Part shown: one piece after another, positions 40,741 through 49,138 of the stretch | Position numbering within the stretch: the stretch's first letter is position 1 | How the letters are laid out: every line of letters begins with the position of its first letter | DNA from: Pectobacterium araliae | Lineage (GTDB): Bacteria; Pseudomonadota; Gammaproteobacteria; Enterobacterales; Enterobacteriaceae | Direction of reading: 5' to 3' | Assembly: GCF_037076465.1 (NCBI RefSeq) | Contig: NZ_AP028908.1 | Span: forward strand, 2,170,001-2,234,000 | Length of the DNA: 64,000 nucleotides | Translations under genes and position numbers: made by a program | The notes under the pieces: model-generated | What the model was told of the DNA's origin: nothing | What the model saw: the letters and a program-made list of their open reading frames with translations, nothing else | Databases searched by the model: none

Positions 40741-40938
40741 CTCGCAGGAGAGAGGGCGCATACCCGTCATTATTTAGGGTATATATGACGCTCCGCCGAA
40801 GGCGCAAACTCCCATAATCGCTCAGGCTACCCTAACTGCGAATTCCATTGAAGCCAACTGGAGAGAGGTTGCGATGCAACCCACCGAAGGGGCAAGCAGC
40901 TCTGCTGCGTAAACTCTCAGGTAAAGCGGACAGAGGGA
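40741..40938 (+). ncRNA. Tandem glycine riboswitch
   Basis: Two glycine aptamers in series. Aptamer I (about 40741-40842) has GCAGGAGAGAG, then GCCGAAGGCGCAAAC and CGCTCAGGC, closed by CGCA/TGCG. Aptamer II (about 40855-40938) has CTGGAGAGAGG, ACCGAAGGGGCAAGC, AAACTCTCAGGTAAAGCGGA and CAGAGGG. These conserved blocks are those of the gcvT-type glycine riboswitch. The next gene is a TRIC/UPF0126 membrane protein starting at 40965, 27 bases after aptamer II, so control is probably at translation. Peripheral stem P3 of aptamer I contains a hairpin (40760-40783) made of the two ends of the interspersed repeat. Confidence 0.9.
40760..40783. repeat. Minimal repeat hairpin inside riboswitch aptamer I
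   Basis: ATACCCGTCAT followed directly by TATTTAGGGTATA. The first block equals one end of the interspersed repeat, the second equals the other end (compare 4073-4152 and 13971-14174). It folds as ATACCC/GGGTAT with an 11-base loop and extends the aptamer's variable stem. Confidence 0.65.
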
Positions 40939-40964
40939 GTGGCACATTTCACAGGATAACTTGT

Positions 40965-41591
40965 GTGCTGACTTACATCTATCTGATCGCGATTACGGCA
41001 GAAGGGATGTCCGGGGCGCTGGCCGCCGGGCGTCGTAATATGGATATTTTTGGTGTAGGCATGATTGCCTTCATTACCGCGCTTGGCGGTGGCACCGTGC
41101 GCGATATTCTCCTCGGTAATTATCCCATCGGCTGGACGCAGCATCCCGGCTATATTTACCTCACCATTGGTGCAGGTCTTTTCACGATTATCATTGCGCG
41201 CTTCATGCACCATCTGCATCGCCTCTTTCTGGTACTGGATGCGATGGGGCTGATTGCCTTTACCATTATTGGCTGCAATGTGGCGCTGAAGTTGAATTAT
41301 TCGATGACGGTGGTGGTCATGGCGGGTATCGTGACCGGTATTTTCGGTGGAATATTGCGTGATATTTTCTGTAACCGTACACCAATGGTGCTGAAGAAAG
41401 AGCTGTACGCCAGCGTTTCGCTGTTAGTTGCGCTATTATATCTGGGGCTAAAATCGTTTAACGTTAACCACGATATTAATCTGCTGGCGTCATTTACTAT
41501 TGGTCTGGCTGTGCGTCTGGCGGCAATTCGCTGGTCATGGCAACTCCCTGTGTTCTCTTATGTACCGGGACGCTGGAAAGGGAAGGCATAA
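40965..41591 (+). CDS. TRIC/UPF0126 family membrane protein, glycine-riboswitch linked
   Basis: A 208-residue inner-membrane protein made of two tandem UPF0126 repeats of about three helices each. The repeats are visible as GALAAGRRNMDIFGVGMIAF then GGGTVRDILLGNYP, and VLDAMGLIAFTIIGC then GGILRDIFCNRTP. Homologues are E. coli YicG and YadS, and the fold is that of TRIC cation channels; its position behind a glycine riboswitch suggests glycine transport or export. Start is GTG at 40965 with AGGA at 40953-40956. An open frame that begins upstream at 40848 runs through the riboswitch and is not the gene start. Confidence 0.88.
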   Translation: MLTYIYLIAITAEGMSGALAAGRRNMDIFGVGMIAFITALGGGTVRDILLGNYPIGWTQHPGYIYLTIGAGLFTIIIARFMHHLHRLFLVLDAMGLIAFTIIGCNVALKLNYSMTVVVMAGIVTGIFGGILRDIFCNRTPMVLKKELYASVSLLVALLYLGLKSFNVNHDINLLASFTIGLAVRLAAIRWSWQLPVFSYVPGRWKGKA

Positions 41592-41762
41592 GACTCTATT
41601 TTTTGCTACCACGCCATGGAATGTCGCGCTGATGATGAGTGTTCGTTGTTAATCTTATAAATTGCAGGGATAAGATTAACAGCGTAGACTACTTTTCTGA
41701 CGACGTTTTCATCATAAATCAGTGTTTCATTATTGGATTATTATTTCCAGGAGGAGATTTTT

Positions 41763-42131
41763 ATGGCTAGTTTGATCTATATGAGCGTAACCGGTAGTAA
41801 ACAAGGATTAATATCATCAGAATGTTCAACGGTTGCCTCAATAGGAAATAAAGCGATACCATTATTTGCGCAAGCATTAGATGATAATGAAAAGCTATAC
41901 TGTGAATTTAAGTTCTATCGAACGGCCCCGATAGGGGGAAATGAATACTGTTTTTTACTACGGTTAAAAAGTGCGATTATTACCGATCTTCGTTTCTTTT
42001 TTCCCAATTCTATGACGCATAATGGAATGCAACCACAGGAAAGCGCTTCTTTAAAATATGCAACAATAGAATAGGAGCATATTGGAGCACGCACCAGTTC
42101 GTGTCTCTTCTGGCAGGACTCTTCTTATTAA
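41763..42131 (+). pseudogene. hcp: Remnant of a type VI secretion Hcp gene
   Basis: Starts with a strong AGGAGGAG and ATG at 41763. The first 29 codons read MASLIYMSVTGSKQGLISSE then CSTVASIGNK, the standard Hcp (T6SS inner-tube) N-terminus. Some 45 residues expected next (the region around KGHEDQI...ELNNGISR) are missing, in frame. The chain then resumes with PLFAQALDDNEKLYCEFKFY and LRFFFPNSMTHNGMQPQES. An amber TAG at 42072-42074 stands where a Trp codon is expected (IE-W-EH). The frame continues afterward with EHIGARTSSCLFWQDSSY to TAA at 42129-42131. So one internal deletion plus one nonsense mutation; the truncated 103-residue product is unlikely to form tubes. AT-rich surroundings. No other T6SS gene is in the window. 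Confidence 0.85.
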
Positions 42132-42234
42132 GTTTTTGCTAATAAAAATCTCGAGAAACTGTCAGTAAGTTTAAAAACGCATAGTGATTCAGTGATGAAC
42201 ACTGTGTTTTATTCTATCTATCTGTTTATTATAG

Positions 42235-42513
42235 TTATTTTTTGTCTTCATGATATACCTCCCATCCTACAAATCCACTGATCAAACCAAATATGAAAGA
42301 ACTGTAATGGGCAGGGTCATTGTTTTCAATAGATATGTCAATAAATGATATTTTCCCATCGTGATAGGTGTAAAAATGGAAAAGCATTAATGTGCAAGAG
42401 ATGAGGATGCCAAAAAACTTATAGTAAACATCGTCATGCTCGGTAAGTTTTTTTATAGAAAAATAGGCGAAAATAAGAACGACTGTTGATATCGATATGT
42501 AAGTAAATGCCAT
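42235..42513 (-). CDS. Small membrane protein, array copy A (92 aa)
   Basis: A 92-residue hydrophobic protein of no family I recognise. Three likely membrane helices: residues about 3-20 (FTYISISTVVLIFAYFSI), 33-49 (FFGILISCTLMLFHFYT) and 69-86 (YSSFIFGLISGFVGWEVY). Shared with its two neighbours are IKKLT after helix 1, FHFYTYH at the end of helix 2, and an extramembrane strand I-x-I-x-x-N-D before helix 3. The ribosome site is weak. AT-rich, unlike the flanking core genes. An immunity or bacteriocin-protection role is possible given the nearby hcp remnant, but this is only inference. Confidence 0.7.
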   Translation of the reverse strand: MAFTYISISTVVLIFAYFSIKKLTEHDDVYYKFFGILISCTLMLFHFYTYHDGKISFIDISIENNDPAHYSSFIFGLISGFVGWEVYHEDKK

Positions 42514-42535
42514 TTTTAGTAATCTTTCAATATTT

Positions 42536-42808
42536 TTAACTTCGGTTGTGTGCTATCGCGCAGGTAGTCGCACACAGTAAAGCGAATATAAAAGAACTAT
42601 TGTAGATAAATTCATTATCTTTTATGGAAATGCTTAGAATCGGTATTTCTTCTGTATGAAAAATATAAAGGTGAAAGCACATAAAAACGGTAGCTAACAG
42701 AATTGCGGTAAATCTAGTATAGATAAATTCAGAGGCTGTCAATTTCTTCACAGATAAGTAGAGCGGAACAAGAGAGATTGTTGAAAAAAGAAGGTATAAG
42801 AAGGTCAT
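42536..42808 (-). CDS. Small membrane protein, array copy B (90 aa)
   Basis: A 90-residue paralogue of copies A and C with the same plan: helix 1 ending VKKLT, helix 2 ending FHLYIFH, then ILSISIKDNEF and helix 3 (SSFIFALLCATTCAIAH). It is the most diverged of the three. The HYSSFIFG motif becomes YNSSFIFA and the C-terminus lacks the GFVGW segment. No clear ribosome site before the ATG (AATTATATTATT). Twenty-two bases separate its stop from the start of copy A. Function unknown. Confidence 0.65.
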   Translation of the reverse strand: MTFLYLLFSTISLVPLYLSVKKLTASEFIYTRFTAILLATVFMCFHLYIFHTEEIPILSISIKDNEFIYNSSFIFALLCATTCAIAHNRS

Positions 42809-42864
42809 AATAATATAATTAGCTCGTAATTATACATGGCTTTATTAGATGTCTTTCATGACTT

Positions 42865-43136
42865 CTAATCTTCGTGATGAGCTGCCCAGCCTACAAACCC
42901 GCTGATAAATCCAAATATAATAGAACTGTAGTGAACCGTATCATTACCTACAATAGATATGTCAAAAAAAGGAATTCTTTCGGAATGATAAGTATAGAAA
43001 TGAAAAGACATAAATGCACAAGAAGCAATAATTCCGCCAAATTTATGATAAATATCTTCTGATGAGGTAAGTTTTTTTATAATAAAGTAAGTTGGAATGA
43101 GCATAAGAAGAGATAAAAAAATGTAAAAAAAGGCAT
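42865..43136 (-). pseudogene. Small membrane protein, array copy C, frame broken at a poly-T tract
   Basis: The open part, from an internal ATG at 43104, encodes 79 residues very close to copy A (FHFYTYHSERIPFFDISI, HYSSIIFGFISGFVGW). Copy A has about 12 more residues at the front. Those residues are present here in the same frame (A-F-F-Y-I-F-L-S-L-L), but the expected start codon is displaced by one base: ATG at 43134-43136 is followed by CC-T7-ACA-T7. One extra T in either run would give M-P-F-F-Y-I-F-L-S-L-L-M-L-I-P in frame. The internal ATG has no ribosome site. Either a pseudogene or a gene with a slippage-prone switch. Confidence 0.6.
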
Positions 43137-43271
43137 AATAGTTCTCTGCTATTTTTTTAGTGAGGGATACAAGAAAAGGGACTTAGTCTTAGTCGAAAGT
43201 TCTCACCTTCTCCCTTGACGGAAATGTGATATTTCTGCGTTGGGATGTCATTCAGAGGTGTTACTTTGAAA

Positions 43272-43356
<85 letters not shown>

Positions 43357-43510
43357 ACTGGCCTTGCTGCAAGACGCTTTCGCTTCAAGCGGGGCGCATC
43401 ATATCAAATGACACACCCCTGTAAAGGGCTATATATCAAAAATAAATTCGCTTGCCGTTTTTTTATTCCGTTCGGTGCATCCTTATACAAAAAGATGTCC
43501 GATCAACCGA

Positions 43511-44359
43511 TTACAGAATAATGGTGCGGTTACCGTAGACAAAAACACGCTGCGCCAGTACGCGATATAGGGCGCGGCTGAGGACGTTTTTCTCAACGTC
43601 ACGGCCTGCACGCATCATGTCATCACCCGAGTAAGTATGGTCAACGTGAATGACGTCCTGCATGATAATTGGGCCTTCATCCAGATTATCGTTGACGTAG
43701 TGTGCTGTCGCGCCAATGATTTTTACGCCGCGTTCGTAAGCCTGATGGTATGGGCGGGCACCGATAAAAGCGGGTAAGAACGAATGGTGAATATTAATCA
43801 CCTGATTCGGGTAGTGCTGAACAAATGCCGGTGTCAGGACTCGCATGTATTTCGCCAGTACGACGTAATCCGGTTTGTATTGGTCGATCTGCGCGATCAT
43901 CTGTTGATCGTGTTCTTCGCGCGTTAACCCTTCATGGCTAACTAAATGGAAGGGAATATCAAACCGTTCAACCAATGTCTGTAAAGTATCGTGGTTACCG
44001 ATGACGGCAGCGATTTCTACATCCAGGCCGCCATAGGCGCTTTTCATCAACAGATCGCCCAGACAGTGAGCCTCTTTCGTCACCAAAACCACGATACGAC
44101 GGCGGCCCGCTGCGGTTAATTCGCGGGAAGATCCTTCGGGAAGCGCGCTGTCCAGATCGGCTAACAGCGTGGTGTCGTTGAAAATCCCTTCCAACTCGGT
44201 CCGCATGAAAAAACGGCCAGTGCGATGATCAACAAACTCATTGTTTTGTACGATGTTCAATTCGTGCTTATAACAAATATTCGTAATTTTCGCGATGAGC
44301 CCTTTTGCGTCGGGGCAAATGGTTCGTAATACTTTTCTTTGTATATTTTGGGATTGCAT
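43511..44359 (-). CDS. purU: Formyltetrahydrofolate deformylase
   Basis: A 282-residue enzyme that hydrolyses 10-formyl-THF to formate and THF, balancing one-carbon pools and supplying formate to PurT. An N-terminal ACT domain (about residues 8-85; methionine/glycine sensing) is followed by a formyltransferase-like domain with INIHHSFLPAFIGARPYHQA and GATAHYVNDNLDEGPII, which hold the catalytic Asn, His and Asp. AGGATCC precedes the ATG. Between tRNA-Tyr and ychJ as in E. coli. Confidence 0.95.
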   Translation of the reverse strand: MQSQNIQRKVLRTICPDAKGLIAKITNICYKHELNIVQNNEFVDHRTGRFFMRTELEGIFNDTTLLADLDSALPEGSSRELTAAGRRRIVVLVTKEAHCLGDLLMKSAYGGLDVEIAAVIGNHDTLQTLVERFDIPFHLVSHEGLTREEHDQQMIAQIDQYKPDYVVLAKYMRVLTPAFVQHYPNQVINIHHSFLPAFIGARPYHQAYERGVKIIGATAHYVNDNLDEGPIIMQDVIHVDHTYSGDDMMRAGRDVEKNVLSRALYRVLAQRVFVYGNRTIIL

Positions 44360-44442
44360 GAGCGTGTGGATCCTGTCCGAAAACTAAAATAACGATCTTA
44401 TGGTAACGCAGCGATAAAGCTACGTGGACGACTGCCGGTGTT

Positions 44443-44910
44443 CTATTGTCCGCAACACTTTTTGTATTTTTTGCCGGAACCACACGGGCAAGGTTCATTT
44501 CTGCCTATCTGCAAATGAACGCCGTCTATATAGTACCAGCGATCCTGCTGGCGAAGGAAGCGTGAGCGCTCTCGCATCACTTCTGTTCGCTGGCTGTCAG
44601 TTTCCGAAAGATAACGTGCGGCGAATTCCACATAGCCTTCATCAGGCGTTTTTCCAGGGGACGTTGCCAGTATAGTAAGGCCGAGCCACTGTGAATTCTG
44701 GCAGCTTGCAGCGAGCGACTCACGCCAATTATCGGGCTGGCAATCGGGATGCCACGTAGCGATAAGGTAGTCGACATCGTGTTTGACGTAAGCCGTGTAA
44801 CGCGATCGCATTAACAGAACGGGGTCGGCCGCTGTTGCGGCATGCGTGAGATAGGGCTGACAGCATGCGCTATACTGCAACCCACTGCAACAGGGGCAAG
44901 ATTCTGACAC
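44443..44910 (-). CDS. ychJ: UPF0225 SEC-C motif protein YchJ
   Basis: A 155-residue protein with cysteine motifs at both ends: [13 protein letters not shown] at residues 5-17 and the SEC-C zinc motif [17 protein letters not shown] at the C-terminus. A NTF2-like fold of unknown role lies between them. The start codon is GTG at 44910 with AGGAGA seven bases upstream. It aligns end to end with E. coli YchJ. Confidence 0.92.
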   Translation of the reverse strand: MSESCPCCSGLQYSACCQPYLTHAATAADPVLLMRSRYTAYVKHDVDYLIATWHPDCQPDNWRESLAASCQNSQWLGLTILATSPGKTPDEGYVEFAARYLSETDSQRTEVMRERSRFLRQQDRWYYIDGVHLQIGRNEPCPCGSGKKYKKCCGQ

Positions 44911-45042
44911 AACGTCTCCTGAAGAAAATTTAAGATAAAAAATGATAGATAATAAACAGATCCCTATGCAGGATACCGATATGTTACCTAAGAAGCTCTA
45001 CGTGTAGCAATGTGCGCTAAAATGAAGGAGGGTGGAGCAATC

Positions 45043-45954
45043 ATGCAGCGGAAAAAGATTGGCATAGCCTTGGGATCTGGGGCTGCGAAAGGATGGGCGC
45101 ATATAGGGGTATTTAATGCGTTAACAGAGCTGGGGATCGATGTCGATGTTGTTGCGGGTTGTTCTATTGGCGCGTTGGTTGGTGCGGCGTATGCGACAAA
45201 CAATTTGCCTTCCATGGATCGGTGGGTGAGGGGTTTTGGCTACTGGGACGTGATTCGGTTGATGGATCTTTCTTGGCAGCGTGGCAGTTTGTTGCGTGGC
45301 GATCGTGTTTTTAATAGTGTGAAGCATTTGTTACATACAACACAGATTGAAGACTGTGCTATTAAATACGGCGTAGTGACGACCAACCTCAGTACAGGGC
45401 GTGAACTGTGGCTGACCGAAGGTGACTTGCATCAGGCAATGCGGGCATCTTGCAGTATGCCAGGCTTGCTATCCCCGGTTCGATTTAACGATTACTGGCT
45501 GGTGGATGGTGCAGTGGTTAATCCTGTTCCCGTTTCTCTGGCGCGGGCAATGGGCGCTGATATCGTGATTGCTGTCGATCTCCAGCACGATGCTAGCCTC
45601 AATCATCAGGATCTGCTGTCGATCAAGCCAACGGCATCAGAGGCCGACATTGATATAGAAAATGTTCCGCAAGATTGGCGGAGTAGAATCCGGGAACGTT
45701 TACTGAGAGGCAGACGTCAGCCAGCAGAAAGTTCACCCACGGCGATGGAGATAATGAGCACATCGATCCAGATACTGGAAAACCGGTTAAAAATGATGCG
45801 AATGGCGGGCGATCCACCTGACGTACTGTTACAACCCAATTGTCCCCAGATCGCGACGTTAGATTTTCATCGGGCGCAGGAGGCGATCGAGGCTGGCTAT
45901 AAGGCGGTGGAAAAGATGCGTGATGAATTGTTGCCGTTAGCAAAAAAAGCATAG
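45043..45954 (+). CDS. rssA: Patatin-like phospholipase family protein RssA
   Basis: A 303-residue patatin-domain protein. Oxyanion segment GSGAAKGWAHIGV (residues 11-23), nucleophile serine S41 in GCSIG, and the Asp of the dyad in WLVDGAVVNPVPVS. The ATG at 45043 has GGAG upstream; an in-frame ATG at 45010 lies before that ribosome site. It is upstream of rssB in the same direction, as in E. coli, where the pair gives RssB its name but RssA's own role is unclear. Confidence 0.93.
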   Translation: MQRKKIGIALGSGAAKGWAHIGVFNALTELGIDVDVVAGCSIGALVGAAYATNNLPSMDRWVRGFGYWDVIRLMDLSWQRGSLLRGDRVFNSVKHLLHTTQIEDCAIKYGVVTTNLSTGRELWLTEGDLHQAMRASCSMPGLLSPVRFNDYWLVDGAVVNPVPVSLARAMGADIVIAVDLQHDASLNHQDLLSIKPTASEADIDIENVPQDWRSRIRERLLRGRRQPAESSPTAMEIMSTSIQILENRLKMMRMAGDPPDVLLQPNCPQIATLDFHRAQEAIEAGYKAVEKMRDELLPLAKKA

Positions 45955-46067
45955 CAAAACGTGCATGCAGTTGAGACAACAAATGAAGAAGACAGGGTGT
46001 GCCATCTATCCGGCGCATTGGCGCTAAAGAAAGTGTGATTATTCGGTGTTTGAAGTAAGGGGTACTG

Positions 46068-47084
46068 ATGGAACAACCACTGGCGGGTAAGCATATTTTA
46101 GTCATTGATGACGAGGCCGTTTTTCGATCTGTGCTCGCTGGTTATCTGACTTCTCTTGGGGCTTCTATTCAGGAAGCGATTAATGGACTGGATGCGCTAA
46201 GTATTCTTGAACATTACCAACCCGACTTAATGATTTGCGATCTGAAGATGCCGACGATGGGAGGGATCGAGTTCCTTGAACACCTGCGTTTGAAGGATAA
46301 CGACACGCCAATACTTGTCATTTCTGCAACCAGCCAAATGGCGGATATTGCTAAAGTCTTGCGTCTCGGTGTCCAAGATGTATTGCTTAAGCCTATTCGT
46401 GATTACACGCGTTTGCGTGAAGCGGTGATGTCCTGCCTCTATCCTGATATGTTCACCTCGCAACTTAATGAGATGGATCAACTGATGCAGGATATGGATT
46501 CCCTCAATCAATCGCCTGAGGCGATAAACAAACTGCTTGCTCAATTGCAACCCCCTGTTCAGCAAACGCTTGCTCGCTGCCGCGTTAACTACCGACAGTT
46601 GACGACGGCGGAACAACCGGGACTCGTGTTGGATATCGCCGCGCTTTCCGAGGATGAATTGGCATTCTATTGTCTCGATGTCACGCAGGGTGTCAATAAT
46701 AATGGGACGCTGGCAGCGTTACTGCTTCGAACGTTGTTCAATGGATTACTTCAGGAGCATTTGGTCGATCAACAACATCGTTTACCGTATTTACCGACGT
46801 TATTAAAGCAGGTGAACCAACTGCTACGGCAGGCGAGTTTAGAGGGGCGTTTTCCTTTGCTTGTGGGGTATTATCATCGGCCACTGAAACAGTTGATACT
46901 TATCTCCGCCGGGCTAAACGCCACGCTAAATGTTAACGAACAGCAGGTTGTATTGAATAGCGGGATTCCGTTGGGAACACTTGAAGGAGCCTATCTCAAT
47001 CAGCTTAATTATCAGTGTGGAGCATGGCAATGTCAGATATGGGGTGGTGGTGGCCGCTTACGACTTATGTTGACGACAGAATAG
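46068..47084 (+). CDS. rssB: RpoS-recognition adaptor RssB
   Basis: A 338-residue response-regulator adaptor that delivers sigma S to ClpXP. Receiver domain at residues 1-125 with D14/D15, phosphoacceptor D58 (MICDLKMP) and lysine in LLKPIRD; a PP2C-like effector domain without catalytic acids fills the rest. AAGGGG precedes the ATG. The surface near the receiver linker (residues about 130-160) differs from E. coli more than the rest. Downstream of rssA, upstream of galU. Confidence 0.95.
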   Translation: MEQPLAGKHILVIDDEAVFRSVLAGYLTSLGASIQEAINGLDALSILEHYQPDLMICDLKMPTMGGIEFLEHLRLKDNDTPILVISATSQMADIAKVLRLGVQDVLLKPIRDYTRLREAVMSCLYPDMFTSQLNEMDQLMQDMDSLNQSPEAINKLLAQLQPPVQQTLARCRVNYRQLTTAEQPGLVLDIAALSEDELAFYCLDVTQGVNNNGTLAALLLRTLFNGLLQEHLVDQQHRLPYLPTLLKQVNQLLRQASLEGRFPLLVGYYHRPLKQLILISAGLNATLNVNEQQVVLNSGIPLGTLEGAYLNQLNYQCGAWQCQIWGGGGRLRLMLTTE

Positions 47085-47108
47085 CCTGATAGAACGAGAC
47101 GGTGCGGG

Positions 47109-47142
47109 TAATACCTACCTTTCGGTATTATTCTTTATTTCT
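47109..47142 (+). terminator. Weak terminator after rssB
   Basis: Seven-bp stem TAATACC/GGTATTA (47109-47115 with 47124-47130), then TTCTTTATTTC. Some read-through into galU is plausible. Confidence 0.45.
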
Positions 47143-47283
47143 TACGATGTAGGGAGTTATCTTATTTTTTATTGAACGGTAACGTTGGGACAAGCACACC
47201 CTTGTTAAAGTCGTTATACTCCATTGGTTATCTTACTTAGATAAATAAAGTTCATTATTTGAACGGTATATAAGAGGCTGTCT

Positions 47284-48195
47284 ATGTCTAGTGTGAATAA
47301 AAAAGTAAAAAAAGCGGTCATACCGGTTGCGGGATTAGGGACGCGTATGTTGCCTGCTACCAAAGCTATCCCTAAAGAAATGCTGCCGTTGGTAGATAAA
47401 CCGCTGATCCAATATGTTGTTAATGAGTGTATCGCCGCAGGGATTAATGAAATTATTTTGGTTACACACTCGTCTAAGAATTCTATTGAAAACCATTTCG
47501 ATACCAGTTTTGAACTGGAAGCGATATTGGAGAAACGGGTTAAGCGTCAGCTATTGGAGGAAATTCAATCCATCTGCCCTAAACACGTTACCATCATGCA
47601 AGTACGTCAGGGATTAGCGAAAGGATTGGGCCATGCTGTATTGTGCGCGCACCCGTTAGTTGGGGATGAGCCTGTCGCGGTTATTCTGCCGGATGTGATT
47701 ATTGATGAATATGAATCCGATCTGAAGAAAGATAACCTGAGCGAAATGCTGCAACGCTTCTCTACTACCGGTCACAGCCAGATTATGGTTGAGCCAGTTG
47801 AGAATGTCAGTAGCTATGGTGTGGTTGATTGCAAAGGCGTGGAATTAAAAGCAGGGGATAGCGTCCCCATGGTTGGCGTGGTTGAAAAACCTAAAGCTTC
47901 CGAAGCACCGTCTAATTTAGCCGTCGTTGGCCGTTATGTGCTTTCTGCTGATATTTGGTCCCTGTTGGAGAAAACCCCACCGGGTGCAGGTAATGAAATT
48001 CAGTTGACTGATGCCATTGCGATGTTGATGGAAAAAGAAACGGTAGAAGCGTATCACCTGAAAGGTGTAAGCCATGACTGTGGTAATAAACTCGGTTATA
48101 TGCAGGCATTCGTGGAATATGGCTTACGCCATGACGGTTTAGGTCAAGATTTCGCACAATGGTTGCAGGAAACGATTGATGCAGAAGAAAAATAA
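47284..48195 (+). CDS. galU: UTP-glucose-1-phosphate uridylyltransferase
   Basis: A 303-residue nucleotidyltransferase making UDP-glucose for lipopolysaccharide, exopolysaccharide and trehalose synthesis. The N-terminal [20 protein letters not shown] is the nucleotide-binding loop, followed by [24 protein letters not shown] holds the metal Asp. An AGAGG ribosome site precedes the ATG. Position between rssB and hns is conserved. Confidence 0.97.
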   Translation: MSSVNKKVKKAVIPVAGLGTRMLPATKAIPKEMLPLVDKPLIQYVVNECIAAGINEIILVTHSSKNSIENHFDTSFELEAILEKRVKRQLLEEIQSICPKHVTIMQVRQGLAKGLGHAVLCAHPLVGDEPVAVILPDVIIDEYESDLKKDNLSEMLQRFSTTGHSQIMVEPVENVSSYGVVDCKGVELKAGDSVPMVGVVEKPKASEAPSNLAVVGRYVLSADIWSLLEKTPPGAGNEIQLTDAIAMLMEKETVEAYHLKGVSHDCGNKLGYMQAFVEYGLRHDGLGQDFAQWLQETIDAEEK

Positions 48196-48285
48196 CAGAA
48201 GGTAATTATTGCTCTCTGTTTACGCCAAACAGAGAGTTGGCAAGACGGTAATCTATCTGTTTTTTTCTTAAAAGGCGTATCAAAG

Positions 48286-48314
48286 AAAAACCCCCGATGT
48301 TATCGGGGGTTTTT
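48286..48314. terminator. Bidirectional terminator between galU and hns
   Basis: A perfect 13-bp stem AAAAACCCCCGAT/ATCGGGGGTTTTT with a three-base loop, between convergent genes. Confidence 0.92.
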
Positions 48315-48336
48315 AGTATTCAGAGTTTATGCAAAA

Positions 48337-48744
48337 TTACAGCAGGAAATCGTCTAAAGATTTACCTTGCTCTTCGATTGCTTTTTTGATCACTGCTGGT
48401 GTACGACCTTGGCCGGTCCAGGTTTTAACTTCGTTGTTTTCGTCAGTGTATTGATATTTTGCAGGGCGGGCAGCGCGTTTGCTTTTACCTGCAACTTTCA
48501 CTGAACCTGAAGACTGTAATAATTCGTTAGGGTCAATACCATCGGCAATCAGCATATCGCGATATTGTTGCAATTTACGCGCACGTTCTTCAACTTCAGC
48601 CTGAACCTGGCTATCCTCTTCGCGGCGTTCATTAACCACGACTTCCAGTTTCTCCAGCATTTCTTCTAAAGTATCCAGGGTACATTCTCTTGCCTGGGCA
48701 CGCAGAGTACGGATGTTGTTAAGAATTTTTAGTGCTTCGCTCAT
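48337..48744 (-). CDS. hns: Nucleoid-associated protein H-NS
   Basis: A 135-residue global silencer of AT-rich and horizontally acquired DNA. The N-terminal helical oligomerisation domain spans about residues 1-83 with a second dimer helix. The C-terminal DNA-binding domain has [20 protein letters not shown], with the QGR minor-groove loop. Ends KSLDDFLL. Full length and intact. Relevant here because the 41.7-43.2 kb AT-rich pocket is the sort of sequence it would bind (inference). Confidence 0.97.
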   Translation of the reverse strand: MSEALKILNNIRTLRAQARECTLDTLEEMLEKLEVVVNERREEDSQVQAEVEERARKLQQYRDMLIADGIDPNELLQSSGSVKVAGKSKRAARPAKYQYTDENNEVKTWTGQGRTPAVIKKAIEEQGKSLDDFLL

Positions 48745-48786
48745 TGTGATAATCTCAAATTAATATTATTGGTGGCGTGTAGTGTG

Positions 48787-48815
48787 ATAATAGAGTGCTA
48801 TTTTCTTTTCTGCAA
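48787..48815 (-). promoter_or_regulatory. Putative sigma-70 promoter of hns
   Basis: On the minus strand, -35 TTGCAG (48815-48810) and -10 TATTAT (48792-48787) with a 17-base spacer, about 40 bases before the hns ATG. Confidence 0.5.
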
Positions 48816-49138
48816 TAGTCAAATTTGTAAGTTTGTTAAAAAACATCATTTTTAAAACAGAACTCACATCGTATGTTACATAAATATAAATACTTTCTGG
48901 TTATCAAAAAAATACATTTGGTATGCCGTTTTTCTACCTCAAACGACAGTAAATGGCTTATTGATGCCGTACCGTTGTTATAAGGAATGTTTATATCCTT
49001 TATCGCAATGTACCGAAACTAGCGGGCATATGGACAAAAGGTGGTCGAGGAATAGCCCATTGCGCAGCATGAAGACGAGTTGTTACAATAAGTTTTTACG
49101 ACACGAAGATCATATAGCCTGCCTTTTGGAGTAGCTGA
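48816..49138. other. AT-rich intergenic region between hns and tdk
   Basis: The remainder of the 394-base divergent gap. Long A and T runs (TTAAAAAACATCATTTTTAA near 48837, ATCAAAAAAATACA near 48904) suggest curved DNA and H-NS autoregulation, as known in E. coli. The tdk promoter should lie near 49080-49110. No coding potential recognised. Confidence 0.4.

Noticed and set aside
40848..40964. N-terminal extension of the TRIC protein gene
   Set aside because: This stretch is aptamer II of the glycine riboswitch; the true start is the GTG at 40965 with its own ribosome site.
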